A stretch of DNA of 64,000 nt from an uncultured Clostridia bacterium (GTDB lineage Bacteria > Bacillota > Clostridia > TANB77 > CAG-508). Position numbers and translations under genes: made by a program. Positions 44,557-53,329 of the stretch are shown in pieces (position 1 is the first letter of the stretch; every line of letters starts with the position of its first letter). A model generated the notes under the pieces. That model saw only the letters and a program-made list of their open reading frames with translations. It was not told the origin of the DNA and made no database searches. Location: positions 128,218 to 192,217 of the forward strand of contig CAKPIG010000001.1 of NCBI GenBank assembly GCA_934162255.1, read 5' to 3'.

Positions 44557-44884
44557 ATACATATGTTTATTAATATTATCAGTTTTAGTAAGTTCAATTT
44601 CTCAAATATTATTAAAAAAGAGCGCTTCTAAAACTTATAGTTCGATTATTAAAGAATATCTTAATTGGTATGTTATAATAGGTTATATACTAATGGTAAT
44701 TTCCACAGTATTAGTAGTATTAGGGTTAAAAGGTACGCAATATAAAAATGCACCAATCATTGAATCATTAGGGTATATTTTTGTTATGATATTAAGTAAT
44801 AGAATTTTAAAAGAAAAAATAACAAAAAAGAAAATTATAGGAAATGTATTAATCTTATTCGGAATATTGATATATTACATATAA
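44549..44884 (+). CDS. SMR/EmrE-family small transporter, second subunit (ArnE/F-like)
   Basis: About 111 residues with four spans; ISQILLKKSAS in the first helix and ESLGYIFVMILSNRILKEKITKKKIIGNVLILFGI in the last two fit the SMR/DMT group. It overlaps its partner by 8 bases (ATG 44549 inside the preceding stop region), and GTG 44543 is possible. The paired layout matches ArnE/ArnF. The cluster probably ends here; the hairpin at 44930-44972 follows. Confidence 0.82.
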   Translation: MNKYICLLILSVLVSSISQILLKKSASKTYSSIIKEYLNWYVIIGYILMVISTVLVVLGLKGTQYKNAPIIESLGYIFVMILSNRILKEKITKKKIIGNVLILFGILIYYI

Positions 44885-44929
44885 ACTGCAAGATTAATTG
44901 TCACGCATAAACATTAAAAATCTAAGAAT

Positions 44930-44972
44930 AAAAAGTTCCTTTTTGGTAACTAATATACCAAAGGAGCTTTTT
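44930..44972 (+). promoter_or_regulatory. Hairpin that buries the ribosome-binding site of the P-type ATPase
   Basis: The arm 44930-44948 pairs with 44956-44972 over 16 base pairs with a two-base bulge and a seven-base loop. The AAAGGAG site lies inside the 3' arm and the ATG follows at once. It could also act as the terminator of the envelope cluster, since a T run closes the stem. Confidence 0.6.
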
Positions 44973-47522
44973 ATGTGGTATAAATCAATAAAAGAAATCT
45001 ATAAAATATTTAATACAGGCCCAGATGGAATAAATAATATAGAAGCGGAGAAAAGGCTTAAAGAAAAAGGAAAAAATATATTACCTAAAGGTAAAAAAGT
45101 GACAATATTTCAAATATTTTTTCAACAATTTAAAAGTCCAATAATTCTAATATTATTAGTTGCATCTGTTTTTTCAATAATTACAAAAAGTTATGCAGAT
45201 GTAATGTTTATTATTGTGGTAATATTAATAAATTCAACAATTGCAACATATCAAGAATGGAAATCTCAAAAAAATAGTGACAAATTAGAAAATATGATAA
45301 AAATAAAAGCAAAAATTGTAAGAAATGGTGAAACAAAATATATTGATTCTGAGAACATAGTAATAGGAGATATTATATTGTTGGAATCTGGAGACAAAGT
45401 ACCAGCAGATTTAAGATTAATTGAAACCTATGAATTAGGAATAGATGAATCTATTATGACAGGTGAATCCATTCCTAAATCAAAAAATGAAGAAATATTA
45501 GAAGAAAATACAGGATTAGCAGATAGAATAAATATTGCATATGCAGGAACAATTGTTGTGAAGGGAAGAGGAAAAGGAATTGTAATTTCAACAGGACAAG
45601 ATACTGAATTTGGAAAAGTTGCTAATAATGTAATTTCAAGTAAAGAAGAAAAGTCACCATTAGTAATAAGAATGGAAAAATTCTCAAAACAAATAAGTAT
45701 ATGGTTTGTTGTATTTGCAGGTATTATGGCAATTTTTTTAAGTTTAAAAGGATATGAAACTTCAGAGATATTTGGAAGTGTAATTGCATTAACTGTTTCA
45801 GCAATACCTGAGGGACTTACAATTGCAATGACTATAATTCTTTCAATTTCAGCCAATAAAATGGCAAAACATAATGTGATTGTAAAAAGATTAAATGCTG
45901 TAGAAAGTTTGGGAAGTTGTACAAGAATTGCAACAGATAAAACAGGAACATTAACAGTAAATGAACAAACTGCAAAGAAAATAGTTCTTCCGAATGGAAA
46001 AATAGCATATATAACAGGAACAGGATACAATGATTTAGGTGATATAGAAACAAGTGAAGATTTAAAAAAGGAAAACTTAAGTCAATTTAAAGAAATTGCT
46101 AAATTAGGAATGATAAATAATGAATCAAGCTTAAAATTAAAAGAAAATAAATGGATATATCATGGAGATGCGATAGATATAGCATTTTTAGCATTAGCAT
46201 ATAAAATGAATATTTCTTTAAGGCCAAAGATAGTCTCAGTAATTCCATATGAATCTAGGCAAAAATACTCGTCAGTATTATATAAGGAAGATGAATATAT
46301 AGCAACAGTAAAAGGTGGAGTAGAGAAAGTATTAGAATTTTGTGATACTATGGAAATAGAAGGGAAAAAAGAAAAGCTAGATTTTTATAAAATAATGGAG
46401 CAAGCAGATGAACTTTCAGATCAAGGATTTAGAGTAATAGCATTAGCAAAAGGAATTAAAGAAGTCTATACAGGAGAATACAAAGAAAAAGATATTCCTA
46501 AATTGACATACATGGGAATGGTAGCATTTGTAGATCCAATTAGAGAAGATGTTATAACTGCGATTGATAAATGTAAAAAAGCAGGAATAGGAATTACAAT
46601 GATAACAGGTGATTATAAATTAACAGCTGATGCAATTGCTAGAAGATTAGGAATTACAAATGTGTATTCTAGAGTATCACCAATGCAAAAACTTGAAATT
46701 GTTGAAAAATTCAAAAAAGATGGAGAATTTATAGCAGTCACAGGAGATGGAGTTAATGATACACCAGCTTTAAAAGCTGCCAATATTGGTATTGCAATGG
46801 GAAGTGGAGCAGATATTGCTAAAGAAACAGGAAATATGATAATTACAGATGATAATTTTGCAAGTATAGTAAAAGGGGTAGAAGAAGGAAGACATGCATA
46901 TAATAATATAAGAAAAATTATATATTTACTATTATCAACAGGTTTTTCTGAAATAATATTATTTGTTTTATCAATAATATTTAATTTGCCAATTCCATTA
47001 GTAGCAATACAATTGTTATGGTTGAATCTTATTAGCAATGGAATTCAAGGTGATGCACTTGCATTTGAAAAAGATGCAGAAGATGTAATGAATAATAAAG
47101 TAAAAAGCAGAAACGAAAAAATATTTAATAAATTATTAATAAGTGAAATTTTAGTGTCAGCATTGACGATGTCAATAATTGAATTTATACTTTATATTGT
47201 ATTAATAAAAACTACAAATTATTCAATAGGGCATATAAGAAGCATATTATTAACATTAATGGTATTTATAGAAAATGTTCATATTTTAAATTGTAGAAGT
47301 GAAAAAATTTCTATTTTCAAAATGCCAAAAGAAACTAATAAATTTTTGATATTTTCAATAATAGCAACATCAATAATACAAATAATAATAGTAAAAACCG
47401 CTTCTATTGCAAAATTTTTTAAGTTAGAAACAATTAGTAGTGATATAATTGTAAAACTATTAATATTAGCACTTCCTATAATGTTTGTGATGGAAATATT
47501 CAAAAAAGCTAGAAAAAAATAA
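44973..47522 (+). CDS. P-type cation ATPase, calcium-ATPase-like (P2)
   Basis: About 849 residues with the P2 ATPase order: cation_ATPase_N (IFNTGPDGINNIEAEKRLKEKG), actuator TGES, M4 AIPEGL, phosphorylation site DKTGTLT, MITGDYKLTA and GDGVNDTPALKAA. In M6, where calcium pumps have N-L-V-T-D-G, this one has N-L-I-S-N-G (QLLWLNLISNGIQGDAL), so the key aspartate is asparagine and ion selectivity may differ. The start is ATG 44973 within 8 bases of AAAGGAG; a TTG-initiated extension from 44898 has no such site. A terminator overlaps its end. Confidence 0.93.
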   Translation: MWYKSIKEIYKIFNTGPDGINNIEAEKRLKEKGKNILPKGKKVTIFQIFFQQFKSPIILILLVASVFSIITKSYADVMFIIVVILINSTIATYQEWKSQKNSDKLENMIKIKAKIVRNGETKYIDSENIVIGDIILLESGDKVPADLRLIETYELGIDESIMTGESIPKSKNEEILEENTGLADRINIAYAGTIVVKGRGKGIVISTGQDTEFGKVANNVISSKEEKSPLVIRMEKFSKQISIWFVVFAGIMAIFLSLKGYETSEIFGSVIALTVSAIPEGLTIAMTIILSISANKMAKHNVIVKRLNAVESLGSCTRIATDKTGTLTVNEQTAKKIVLPNGKIAYITGTGYNDLGDIETSEDLKKENLSQFKEIAKLGMINNESSLKLKENKWIYHGDAIDIAFLALAYKMNISLRPKIVSVIPYESRQKYSSVLYKEDEYIATVKGGVEKVLEFCDTMEIEGKKEKLDFYKIMEQADELSDQGFRVIALAKGIKEVYTGEYKEKDIPKLTYMGMVAFVDPIREDVITAIDKCKKAGIGITMITGDYKLTADAIARRLGITNVYSRVSPMQKLEIVEKFKKDGEFIAVTGDGVNDTPALKAANIGIAMGSGADIAKETGNMIITDDNFASIVKGVEEGRHAYNNIRKIIYLLLSTGFSEIILFVLSIIFNLPIPLVAIQLLWLNLISNGIQGDALAFEKDAEDVMNNKVKSRNEKIFNKLLISEILVSALTMSIIEFILYIVLIKTTNYSIGHIRSILLTLMVFIENVHILNCRSEKISIFKMPKETNKFLIFSIIATSIIQIIIVKTASIAKFFKLETISSDIIVKLLILALPIMFVMEIFKKARKK

Positions 47523-47536
47523 TTCTAGCTTTTATT
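47504..47536 (+). terminator. Terminator overlapping the ATPase stop codon
   Basis: AAAAGCTAGAA (47504-47514) pairs with TTCTAGCTTTT (47523-47533). Confidence 0.8.
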
Positions 47537-47653
47537 ATTTAAATAGATTAACAACAGTTTTTATAACTAATTCAATCATAATTTGTCCACTACCTTCATA
47601 GTAATTATTATAATATTAGAACAGTATGAAGTCAATTAAAAGGAGAGATATAA

Positions 47654-47917
47654 GTGAAATATTTGTCTGAATTAAAACAAAATCAAAGTGCTTTAATCAA
47701 GAGAATAAATATTGAAAATCAAACACTTAAGAAACATTTATTAGATATGGGATTAATTACTGGAACTAAAGTAAAAATGAAGAAATCAGCTCCAACAGGA
47801 GATCCGATCAATATAGAAATCAGAGGATATGAATTAACCCTTGGAATGGCAATATTAAGGAAAATAGAAATAGAGGTGATTAAAAATGAAGATAGCATTA
47901 ATAGGAAATCAAAATAG
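47654..47917 (+). CDS. feoA: Ferrous iron transport protein FeoA
   Basis: This 87-residue SH3-like protein fits FeoA: an opening LSELKQNQSALIKRIN, LKKHLLDMGLITGTKVKMKKSAPTGDPINIEIRGYELTLG and a final strand. It is thought to assist FeoB. The start is GTG at 47654 behind GGAGAG. It overlaps feoB by 32 bases. Ahead of it lie about 120 bases with a possible TATAAT at 47609-47614, but no well-spaced -35 and no clear Fur box. Confidence 0.93.
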   Translation: MKYLSELKQNQSALIKRINIENQTLKKHLLDMGLITGTKVKMKKSAPTGDPINIEIRGYELTLGMAILRKIEIEVIKNEDSINRKSK

Positions 47918-49826
47918 TGGAAAAACGACATTGTTTAATTGTTTAACAGGTATGAATGCAAAGATTGGAAATTGGCCTGGAGTAACAATAGAACAAAAAG
48001 TAGGAATGATAAAAGGTACAAATTATGAATTAGTAGATTTACCAGGAATATATTCATTAATGCCATATAGTATAGAAGAAGAAATCTCTTCAAAATATAT
48101 TTTTGAAGAAAATCCGGACCTAATAATAAACATTATAGATGCAACGAGCTTAGAAAGAAGTCTATATTTAACGACTCAATTATTAGATGGAAATTGTAAT
48201 ATTATTATAGCGTTAAATATGGTAGACAAGCTTAAAAGCAAAGGAATAGTATTAAATACAAAAAATCTAGAGGATTTATTAGGCATAAGAATTTTTGAGA
48301 TATCAGCATTAAAACAAGAAGGAATAGAAGAACTTATAAATTCTATAAAAACTATAAACCATCCTAAAAAGCAAAAACATATACCTGAATATTTAAATAA
48401 AAATTATCCAATTGAAAAATATGAAAAAATAGCAAGTCAAAAATATGAATATATTGAAGGGATTACAAAAGCATGTTTATTTAAAGATAACTCGACTCAA
48501 AATATATCATCAAAATTGGATAATATATTTTTAAATAAATGGATTGCATTTCCTATATTTGCACTTATCATGTTTTTTATTTATTATTTATCAGTTGGAG
48601 TATTAGGAGAATCATCAGTAAAAGCAATAGAAAATATAATAGAGATATTTTCAATACAAGTAGATAATATTATGAATTCAGCGGGAATATCAAAATTACT
48701 TATTGACTTGGTAGTAAATGGAATTATACAAGGAGTAGGAGCTGTTTTAAAATTTCTTCCCCAACTTGTAATACTATTCTCATGTATTTCTATTTTAGAA
48801 TCAACAGGATACATGTCAAGGATTGCTTTATTATTAGATGAAATATTCAGCAAAATAGGTTTAAGTGGAAAAAGCTTAATACCATTTATCTTAGGAACAG
48901 GCTGCTCTGTTCCAGGAATAATGGGAACAAGAATAATAGATAATGAAGAAAAAAGGAATAAAACTATAATATTAACACCATTTATACCTTGTAGTGCAAA
49001 ACTACCCATAATAACATTGTTTTCCGAATCCTTTTTCCCCAATAGTTCAGGTCTAATTGCAGTTTCATTATATTTTTCATCAATAATAGTGATTTTAATA
49101 ACTGCATTAATACTGAAAGAAACTGTACATATAGAAAATTCTAATACATATATATCAGAACTACCCGATTATAAAATACCTAGTATAAAATATACAATAA
49201 ATGATGTATTTGAAAAAATACTAGCATTTATAAAAAGAGCAGGAACAGTAATTTTAAGTTGTTCAATAATATTATGGTTTTTATTAAACTTTTCAATAAA
49301 ATTAGAATATGTAGAAAACATAAAAGATAGTATATTAGCTTTTATAGGAAGTAAAATTTCTTGGATTTTTTATCCAATGCTAGGAAAGAATAGTTGGGAA
49401 GCAACAGTCTCAATTATTCAAGGTTTAATTGCAAAAGAACAAGTAATATCTTCTATGGCAATAATAAATCATTCAAAACTAAGTGTAAGAAGAGGAGTTT
49501 TTAGTTTTTTTACTCCATCATCAGCATATGCATTTATGGTGTTTAATTTATTTTCAGCACCTTGTTTTAGTGCTATTGCTGCAATGAAAAAAGAACTGGG
49601 GAATAATAGGACTCTTATAAAAACAGTGACATTTGAAATTAGCTTAGCATGGACACTTGCAACAATTATATATCAAATTGGAAGTAGGATTGAACAAAGA
49701 AAAATTAGTATAATTGATATTATATTTATAGGATTAATTTTAGCAATTTTATTAAAAATTTTTCAAATACCAAACAAATGCTCACAATGTTCATATAAAA
49801 AAATATGTGATAAAAATAGCAAGTAA
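47886..49826 (+). CDS. feoB: Ferrous iron transporter FeoB
   Basis: This 646-residue protein has the N-terminal G domain (GNQNSGKTTLFN, LVDLPGIYSL, NMVDKLK), a helical GDI region, and two Gate-type core segments (FLPQLVILFSCISILESTGYMSRIA and GLIAKEQVISSMA), with FILGTGCSVPGIMGTR. It brings ferrous iron across the membrane. The C-terminal CSQCSYKKIC has a clustered cysteine tail. GAGGTG is seven bases before the ATG and the gene overlaps feoA. It is shorter than the E. coli form but normal for clostridia. Confidence 0.96.
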   Translation: MKIALIGNQNSGKTTLFNCLTGMNAKIGNWPGVTIEQKVGMIKGTNYELVDLPGIYSLMPYSIEEEISSKYIFEENPDLIINIIDATSLERSLYLTTQLLDGNCNIIIALNMVDKLKSKGIVLNTKNLEDLLGIRIFEISALKQEGIEELINSIKTINHPKKQKHIPEYLNKNYPIEKYEKIASQKYEYIEGITKACLFKDNSTQNISSKLDNIFLNKWIAFPIFALIMFFIYYLSVGVLGESSVKAIENIIEIFSIQVDNIMNSAGISKLLIDLVVNGIIQGVGAVLKFLPQLVILFSCISILESTGYMSRIALLLDEIFSKIGLSGKSLIPFILGTGCSVPGIMGTRIIDNEEKRNKTIILTPFIPCSAKLPIITLFSESFFPNSSGLIAVSLYFSSIIVILITALILKETVHIENSNTYISELPDYKIPSIKYTINDVFEKILAFIKRAGTVILSCSIILWFLLNFSIKLEYVENIKDSILAFIGSKISWIFYPMLGKNSWEATVSIIQGLIAKEQVISSMAIINHSKLSVRRGVFSFFTPSSAYAFMVFNLFSAPCFSAIAAMKKELGNNRTLIKTVTFEISLAWTLATIIYQIGSRIEQRKISIIDIIFIGLILAILLKIFQIPNKCSQCSYKKICDKNSK

Positions 49827-49842
49827 AATCTTGCTATTTTTT
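49812..49842 (+). terminator. Terminator overlapping the feoB stop codon
   Basis: AAAAATAGCAAG (49812-49823) pairs with CTTGCTATTTTT (49830-49841). TTGCTA in the 3' arm doubles as the -35 box for priA. Confidence 0.85.
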
Positions 49843-49859
49843 AATGAATATTATAAAAT
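49831..49859 (+). promoter_or_regulatory. Promoter for priA-def
   Basis: TTGCTA (49831-49836) in the feoB terminator arm and TAAAAT (49854-49859) are 17 bases apart. Confidence 0.6.
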
Positions 49860-49881
49860 ATACACATAAAAAGGAGAAAAA

Positions 49882-52116
49882 ATGATAGCAGAAATAATAA
49901 TAAATAGAACAGCTAAAAGACTAAATCGAACATTTGATTACAACATTCCCAAAGAGCTTGAAGAACTTATTATGATTGGAAGTAATGTGCTTGTACCATT
50001 TGGTAAATCAGGTAGTTTAGCAGATGGATATGTAATAGGAATAAAAGAAAGTACTTCATATGAAGTAAAAGATATTGCACAAATAAAACATAATCTATCA
50101 AAAAAGCAGATAGAACTTGCAAAGTGGATGGCAAAAAAATACTTTTGCAATATATCTGATTGTATAAAGCAAATGTTAACTCCAGGAACCAAAAGTAAAG
50201 ATGAAAGCAAAAACATTCAAGATAAAACAATAAATACAGTATACTTAAAAAAAGATGAAGATGAAATTCAGTTTGATATAGATATTAATAAAATAAAATC
50301 AGAAAAACAAAAAAAGATATTACAGTTCATAAAAAATAATGAAGGAGCAACAATATCAGAAATAGAAATGTTCACAGGAGGAACTAGAGCAATAGTAAAA
50401 ACTCTTGAAAAAAATGGATATCTTGAGATTGTTGAACAAAAAGTAGAAAGAAATCCTTTAGCAAGTAAGAAAATAGAAAGAAATCAAAAATTAATATTAA
50501 CAGAAGAACAGCAAAAAGCATTTGATGCAATATTAGCAAAATTAAATTCAAATGAATATAATGAATTTTTACTATATGGAGTAACAGGTTCTGGAAAAAC
50601 GGAAGTGTATTTACAATTAATAGAAGAAACTTTAAAAAAAGAAAAAACGTCAATTGTACTAGTTCCTGAAATTTCTTTAACTCCTCAAATGGTAGATAGA
50701 TTTATATCAAGGTTTGGAAAAGAGACAATAGCTGTATTACACAGTAAACTATCAATAGGGGAAAGATATGATGAATGGAACAGAATAAAACAAGGAAAAG
50801 CTAAGATAATAATTGGAGCAAGGTCTGCAATATTTGCTCCAACAGATAATATCGGAATAATCATAATAGATGAAGAACATGATAGCTCATATAAATCAGA
50901 ATCAGTTCCAAAATATGATACAAAACAAATTGCTCAAAATCTCGCAAAAGAGTATAGATGTCCACTTGTTTTAGGAAGTGCAACACCTGATATAAATACA
51001 TATTATAAATCCACATGTGGTAAAATAAATTTACTAGAATTAACTAGAAGAGCAAACGATTCAGAACTTCCAAAAGTCGAAATAGTTGATTTAAAAATGG
51101 AACTTGCAAATGGAAATAAATCAATGTTAAGTACAAAACTATATGATTCAATTAAAGAAAATTTAGCAAACAAAAAGCAAACAATTTTATTTCTAAATAG
51201 AAGAGGCTTTTCAACATTTATAATGTGTAGAGAATGTGGTTATACTTTAAAATGTAAAAATTGTAATATAAGCTTAACATATCACAAAACAGAAAACAAA
51301 CTAAAATGCCATTATTGTGGATATGAAGAAAATCTTGCTAAAATTTGTCCTAATTGTGGAAGCACAAAAATAAGGTATTTTGGTACAGGAACTCAAAAAT
51401 TAGAACAAGAAGTAAATAGATTATTTCCGAATGCTTCAACTATAAGGATGGATATTGATACTGTAACAAAGAAAAATTCACATGAACAAATATTAAATAC
51501 ATTTAAAAATAATAATATAGATATACTTATAGGAACACAAATGGTTGTAAAAGGACATCATTTTCCAAACGTAACTTTAGTAGGAGTAATTGCAGCAGAT
51601 AGTAGTTTAAATATTGATGACTATAGAGCAAATGAAAGAACATTTCAAATTTTAACACAAGTTGCAGGTAGAGCTGGTAGAGAAAAGGATAAAGGGAGAG
51701 TAATAATTCAAACATATACACCAGATAATTTTAGTATATTATGTGCACAAGAGCAAAATTATTTAAAATTTTATGAAACAGAAGTTGCTTTACGAAAACA
51801 GTTGAATTATCCACCATTTTGCGATATAATATTAATTGCATTTAATAGTATGTCAGAAGAAGAAATAAAATTAGTTTCAAACAAAGTATATGAATACTTA
51901 AAAATAAAACTTGATGATCAAAAATTTCAAGTACTAAAGCCAATGCCATCACCTATAGATAAAATACAAAATAAATATAGATGGAGAATAATTATAAAAG
52001 GAAATGTGACAGAAGAGGCTAATAATGTGCTAAATACTTGTTTGAAAAATTTCTATGAATTGAATTATAAAAATACTAGGATAACAATAGATGTAAATCC
52101 TAATAATATGATTTAG
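49882..52116 (+). CDS. priA: Primosomal helicase PriA
   Basis: This 744-residue superfamily 2 helicase restarts stalled replication forks. It has an N-terminal 3'-DNA-binding domain, Walker A GVTGSGKTEVYL, DEEHD, a zinc domain with cysteine pairs (CRECG, CKNC, CHYC, CPNC), and the C-terminal helicase motif QVAGRAGR. Length fits. Def begins 15 bases downstream, an order frequent in clostridia. Confidence 0.97.
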   Translation: MIAEIIINRTAKRLNRTFDYNIPKELEELIMIGSNVLVPFGKSGSLADGYVIGIKESTSYEVKDIAQIKHNLSKKQIELAKWMAKKYFCNISDCIKQMLTPGTKSKDESKNIQDKTINTVYLKKDEDEIQFDIDINKIKSEKQKKILQFIKNNEGATISEIEMFTGGTRAIVKTLEKNGYLEIVEQKVERNPLASKKIERNQKLILTEEQQKAFDAILAKLNSNEYNEFLLYGVTGSGKTEVYLQLIEETLKKEKTSIVLVPEISLTPQMVDRFISRFGKETIAVLHSKLSIGERYDEWNRIKQGKAKIIIGARSAIFAPTDNIGIIIIDEEHDSSYKSESVPKYDTKQIAQNLAKEYRCPLVLGSATPDINTYYKSTCGKINLLELTRRANDSELPKVEIVDLKMELANGNKSMLSTKLYDSIKENLANKKQTILFLNRRGFSTFIMCRECGYTLKCKNCNISLTYHKTENKLKCHYCGYEENLAKICPNCGSTKIRYFGTGTQKLEQEVNRLFPNASTIRMDIDTVTKKNSHEQILNTFKNNNIDILIGTQMVVKGHHFPNVTLVGVIAADSSLNIDDYRANERTFQILTQVAGRAGREKDKGRVIIQTYTPDNFSILCAQEQNYLKFYETEVALRKQLNYPPFCDIILIAFNSMSEEEIKLVSNKVYEYLKIKLDDQKFQVLKPMPSPIDKIQNKYRWRIIIKGNVTEEANNVLNTCLKNFYELNYKNTRITIDVNPNNMI

Positions 52117-52130
52117 AAAGGAAGATTTTA

Positions 52131-52613
52131 ATGGCAATAAGAATAATAAGACTAGAAAAAGATGAAATATTAAAAAAGAAGTCTAGAGAAGTAGAAGAGA
52201 TTGATGATAAAATTCAAACTCTAATTGATGATATGATTGATACAATGTACAAATATAATGGAGTTGGACTATCAGCTGTTCAAGTTGGAGTTTTAAAAAG
52301 AATAGTAGTTATTGATATTGATGATGGAACAGGAGTAAAAGTTTTAATAAATCCAAAAATAACTAAAACAAAAGGTGAACATGAAGTAGAAGAAGGATGT
52401 TTGAGTTTCCCAAATCAATATGCAAAATTAATTAGACCAAAAGAAGTTACAGTTGAAGCATTAGACAGAAGTGGAAAAAAGATTACAATAAAAGCAAAAG
52501 AATTACTTGCACAAGCTATTGCACATGAAGTTGACCATTTAGATGGAATTGTCTTTATTGATAGAATGATTCCAGGCACATTAGAACATGTCGAACCAGA
52601 GAAAAAGAATTAA
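52131..52613 (+). CDS. def: Peptide deformylase
   Basis: This 160-residue metallohydrolase removes the N-formyl group from new proteins. All three motifs are present: GVGLSAVQVG (normally GxGLAAxQ, with serine for alanine), EEGCLSFP and HEVDHLDG with the metal-binding histidines and catalytic glutamate. It starts after AAAGGAAG and is co-transcribed with priA. Confidence 0.97.
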   Translation: MAIRIIRLEKDEILKKKSREVEEIDDKIQTLIDDMIDTMYKYNGVGLSAVQVGVLKRIVVIDIDDGTGVKVLINPKITKTKGEHEVEEGCLSFPNQYAKLIRPKEVTVEALDRSGKKITIKAKELLAQAIAHEVDHLDGIVFIDRMIPGTLEHVEPEKKN

Positions 52614-52637
52614 TATTTATTATTGGAAGGAGCTCAA

Positions 52638-53267
52638 ATGAAGAAGAAAAAGTTAATAATTAGTATAATAATAGTTTTAGTAGTACTAGCTATAATAGTA
52701 TTTGTAATATCAAAAAATAAAAATAAAACACAGGAATCAAAATTAGTACAAATTTATAATGAAATAACAGAGAACCAAAGTTATTATTTTGAAATAGAAC
52801 AAAATGATGAAAACAAAACAATAATGGCCAAAAATGGAGACAAAACAGTAATTGATAGTTACTCTGGAGGAACACGTTCAACAACATTGATAAAAGATGG
52901 AAATACATATATAATATTTCATGATAGAGAAGAATACTATGTATTTGACACAGACAATGTAGAGCAAACAATCTTGACAGATGGAATTGAGGAATTACTA
53001 AAAAAGGATTTTAAAACAGGTCAAGAAAAAATAAAAGGTAAAAAATGTACATATGAAGAATATGAAGGAAGTACGTTTTTCATAATGTCAAATATGCTTG
53101 ATTTAGATGAAAATGATACAAAAACTAGATTATATTTTGACAAAAACAATCAATTGGTATATGTAAAAATAATAAATAGTCAAGAAGCGGAAATATTAAA
53201 GATAACACTTACTAAAGAAGCTGATAATTCATTATTTGAAATACCATCAAATTATGCAGAAAACTAA
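52638..53267 (+). CDS. Unknown membrane-anchored extracellular protein
   Basis: About 209 residues: basic MKKKK, one membrane span (about 6-25) and a beta-rich outer domain with repeating strands (YYFEIEQNDEN, TTLIKDGNTYIIF, REEYYVFD, KTRLYFDKNNQLVYVKI). The pattern resembles a LolA-like fold, which I cannot confirm. No lipobox cysteine is present, so it is a membrane anchor and not a lipoprotein. ATG 52638 follows GGAAGGAG; a TTG five codons upstream overlaps that site. It follows def. Confidence 0.7.
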   Translation: MKKKKLIISIIIVLVVLAIIVFVISKNKNKTQESKLVQIYNEITENQSYYFEIEQNDENKTIMAKNGDKTVIDSYSGGTRSTTLIKDGNTYIIFHDREEYYVFDTDNVEQTILTDGIEELLKKDFKTGQEKIKGKKCTYEEYEGSTFFIMSNMLDLDENDTKTRLYFDKNNQLVYVKIINSQEAEILKITLTKEADNSLFEIPSNYAEN

Positions 53268-53329
53268 AGAATGATATAACAAGTTAAAAACTTTTTATAT
53301 ATAAAAATCAAAAGAAGGAGTGAAGAAAT

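Noticed and set aside
44898..44972. TTG-initiated extension of the P-type ATPase
   Set aside because: No ribosome-binding site; the stretch is occupied by the inverted repeat and the family's N-terminal domain begins after ATG 44973.
45428..46030. 200-codon minus-strand frame opposite the P-type ATPase
   Set aside because: Shadow of conserved ATPase codons; no ribosome-binding site or family resemblance.
47581..47653. Possible Fur box upstream of feoA
   Set aside because: The AT-rich sequence has partial half-site likeness only, and the TATAAT has no -35 at proper spacing; evidence is too weak to list.
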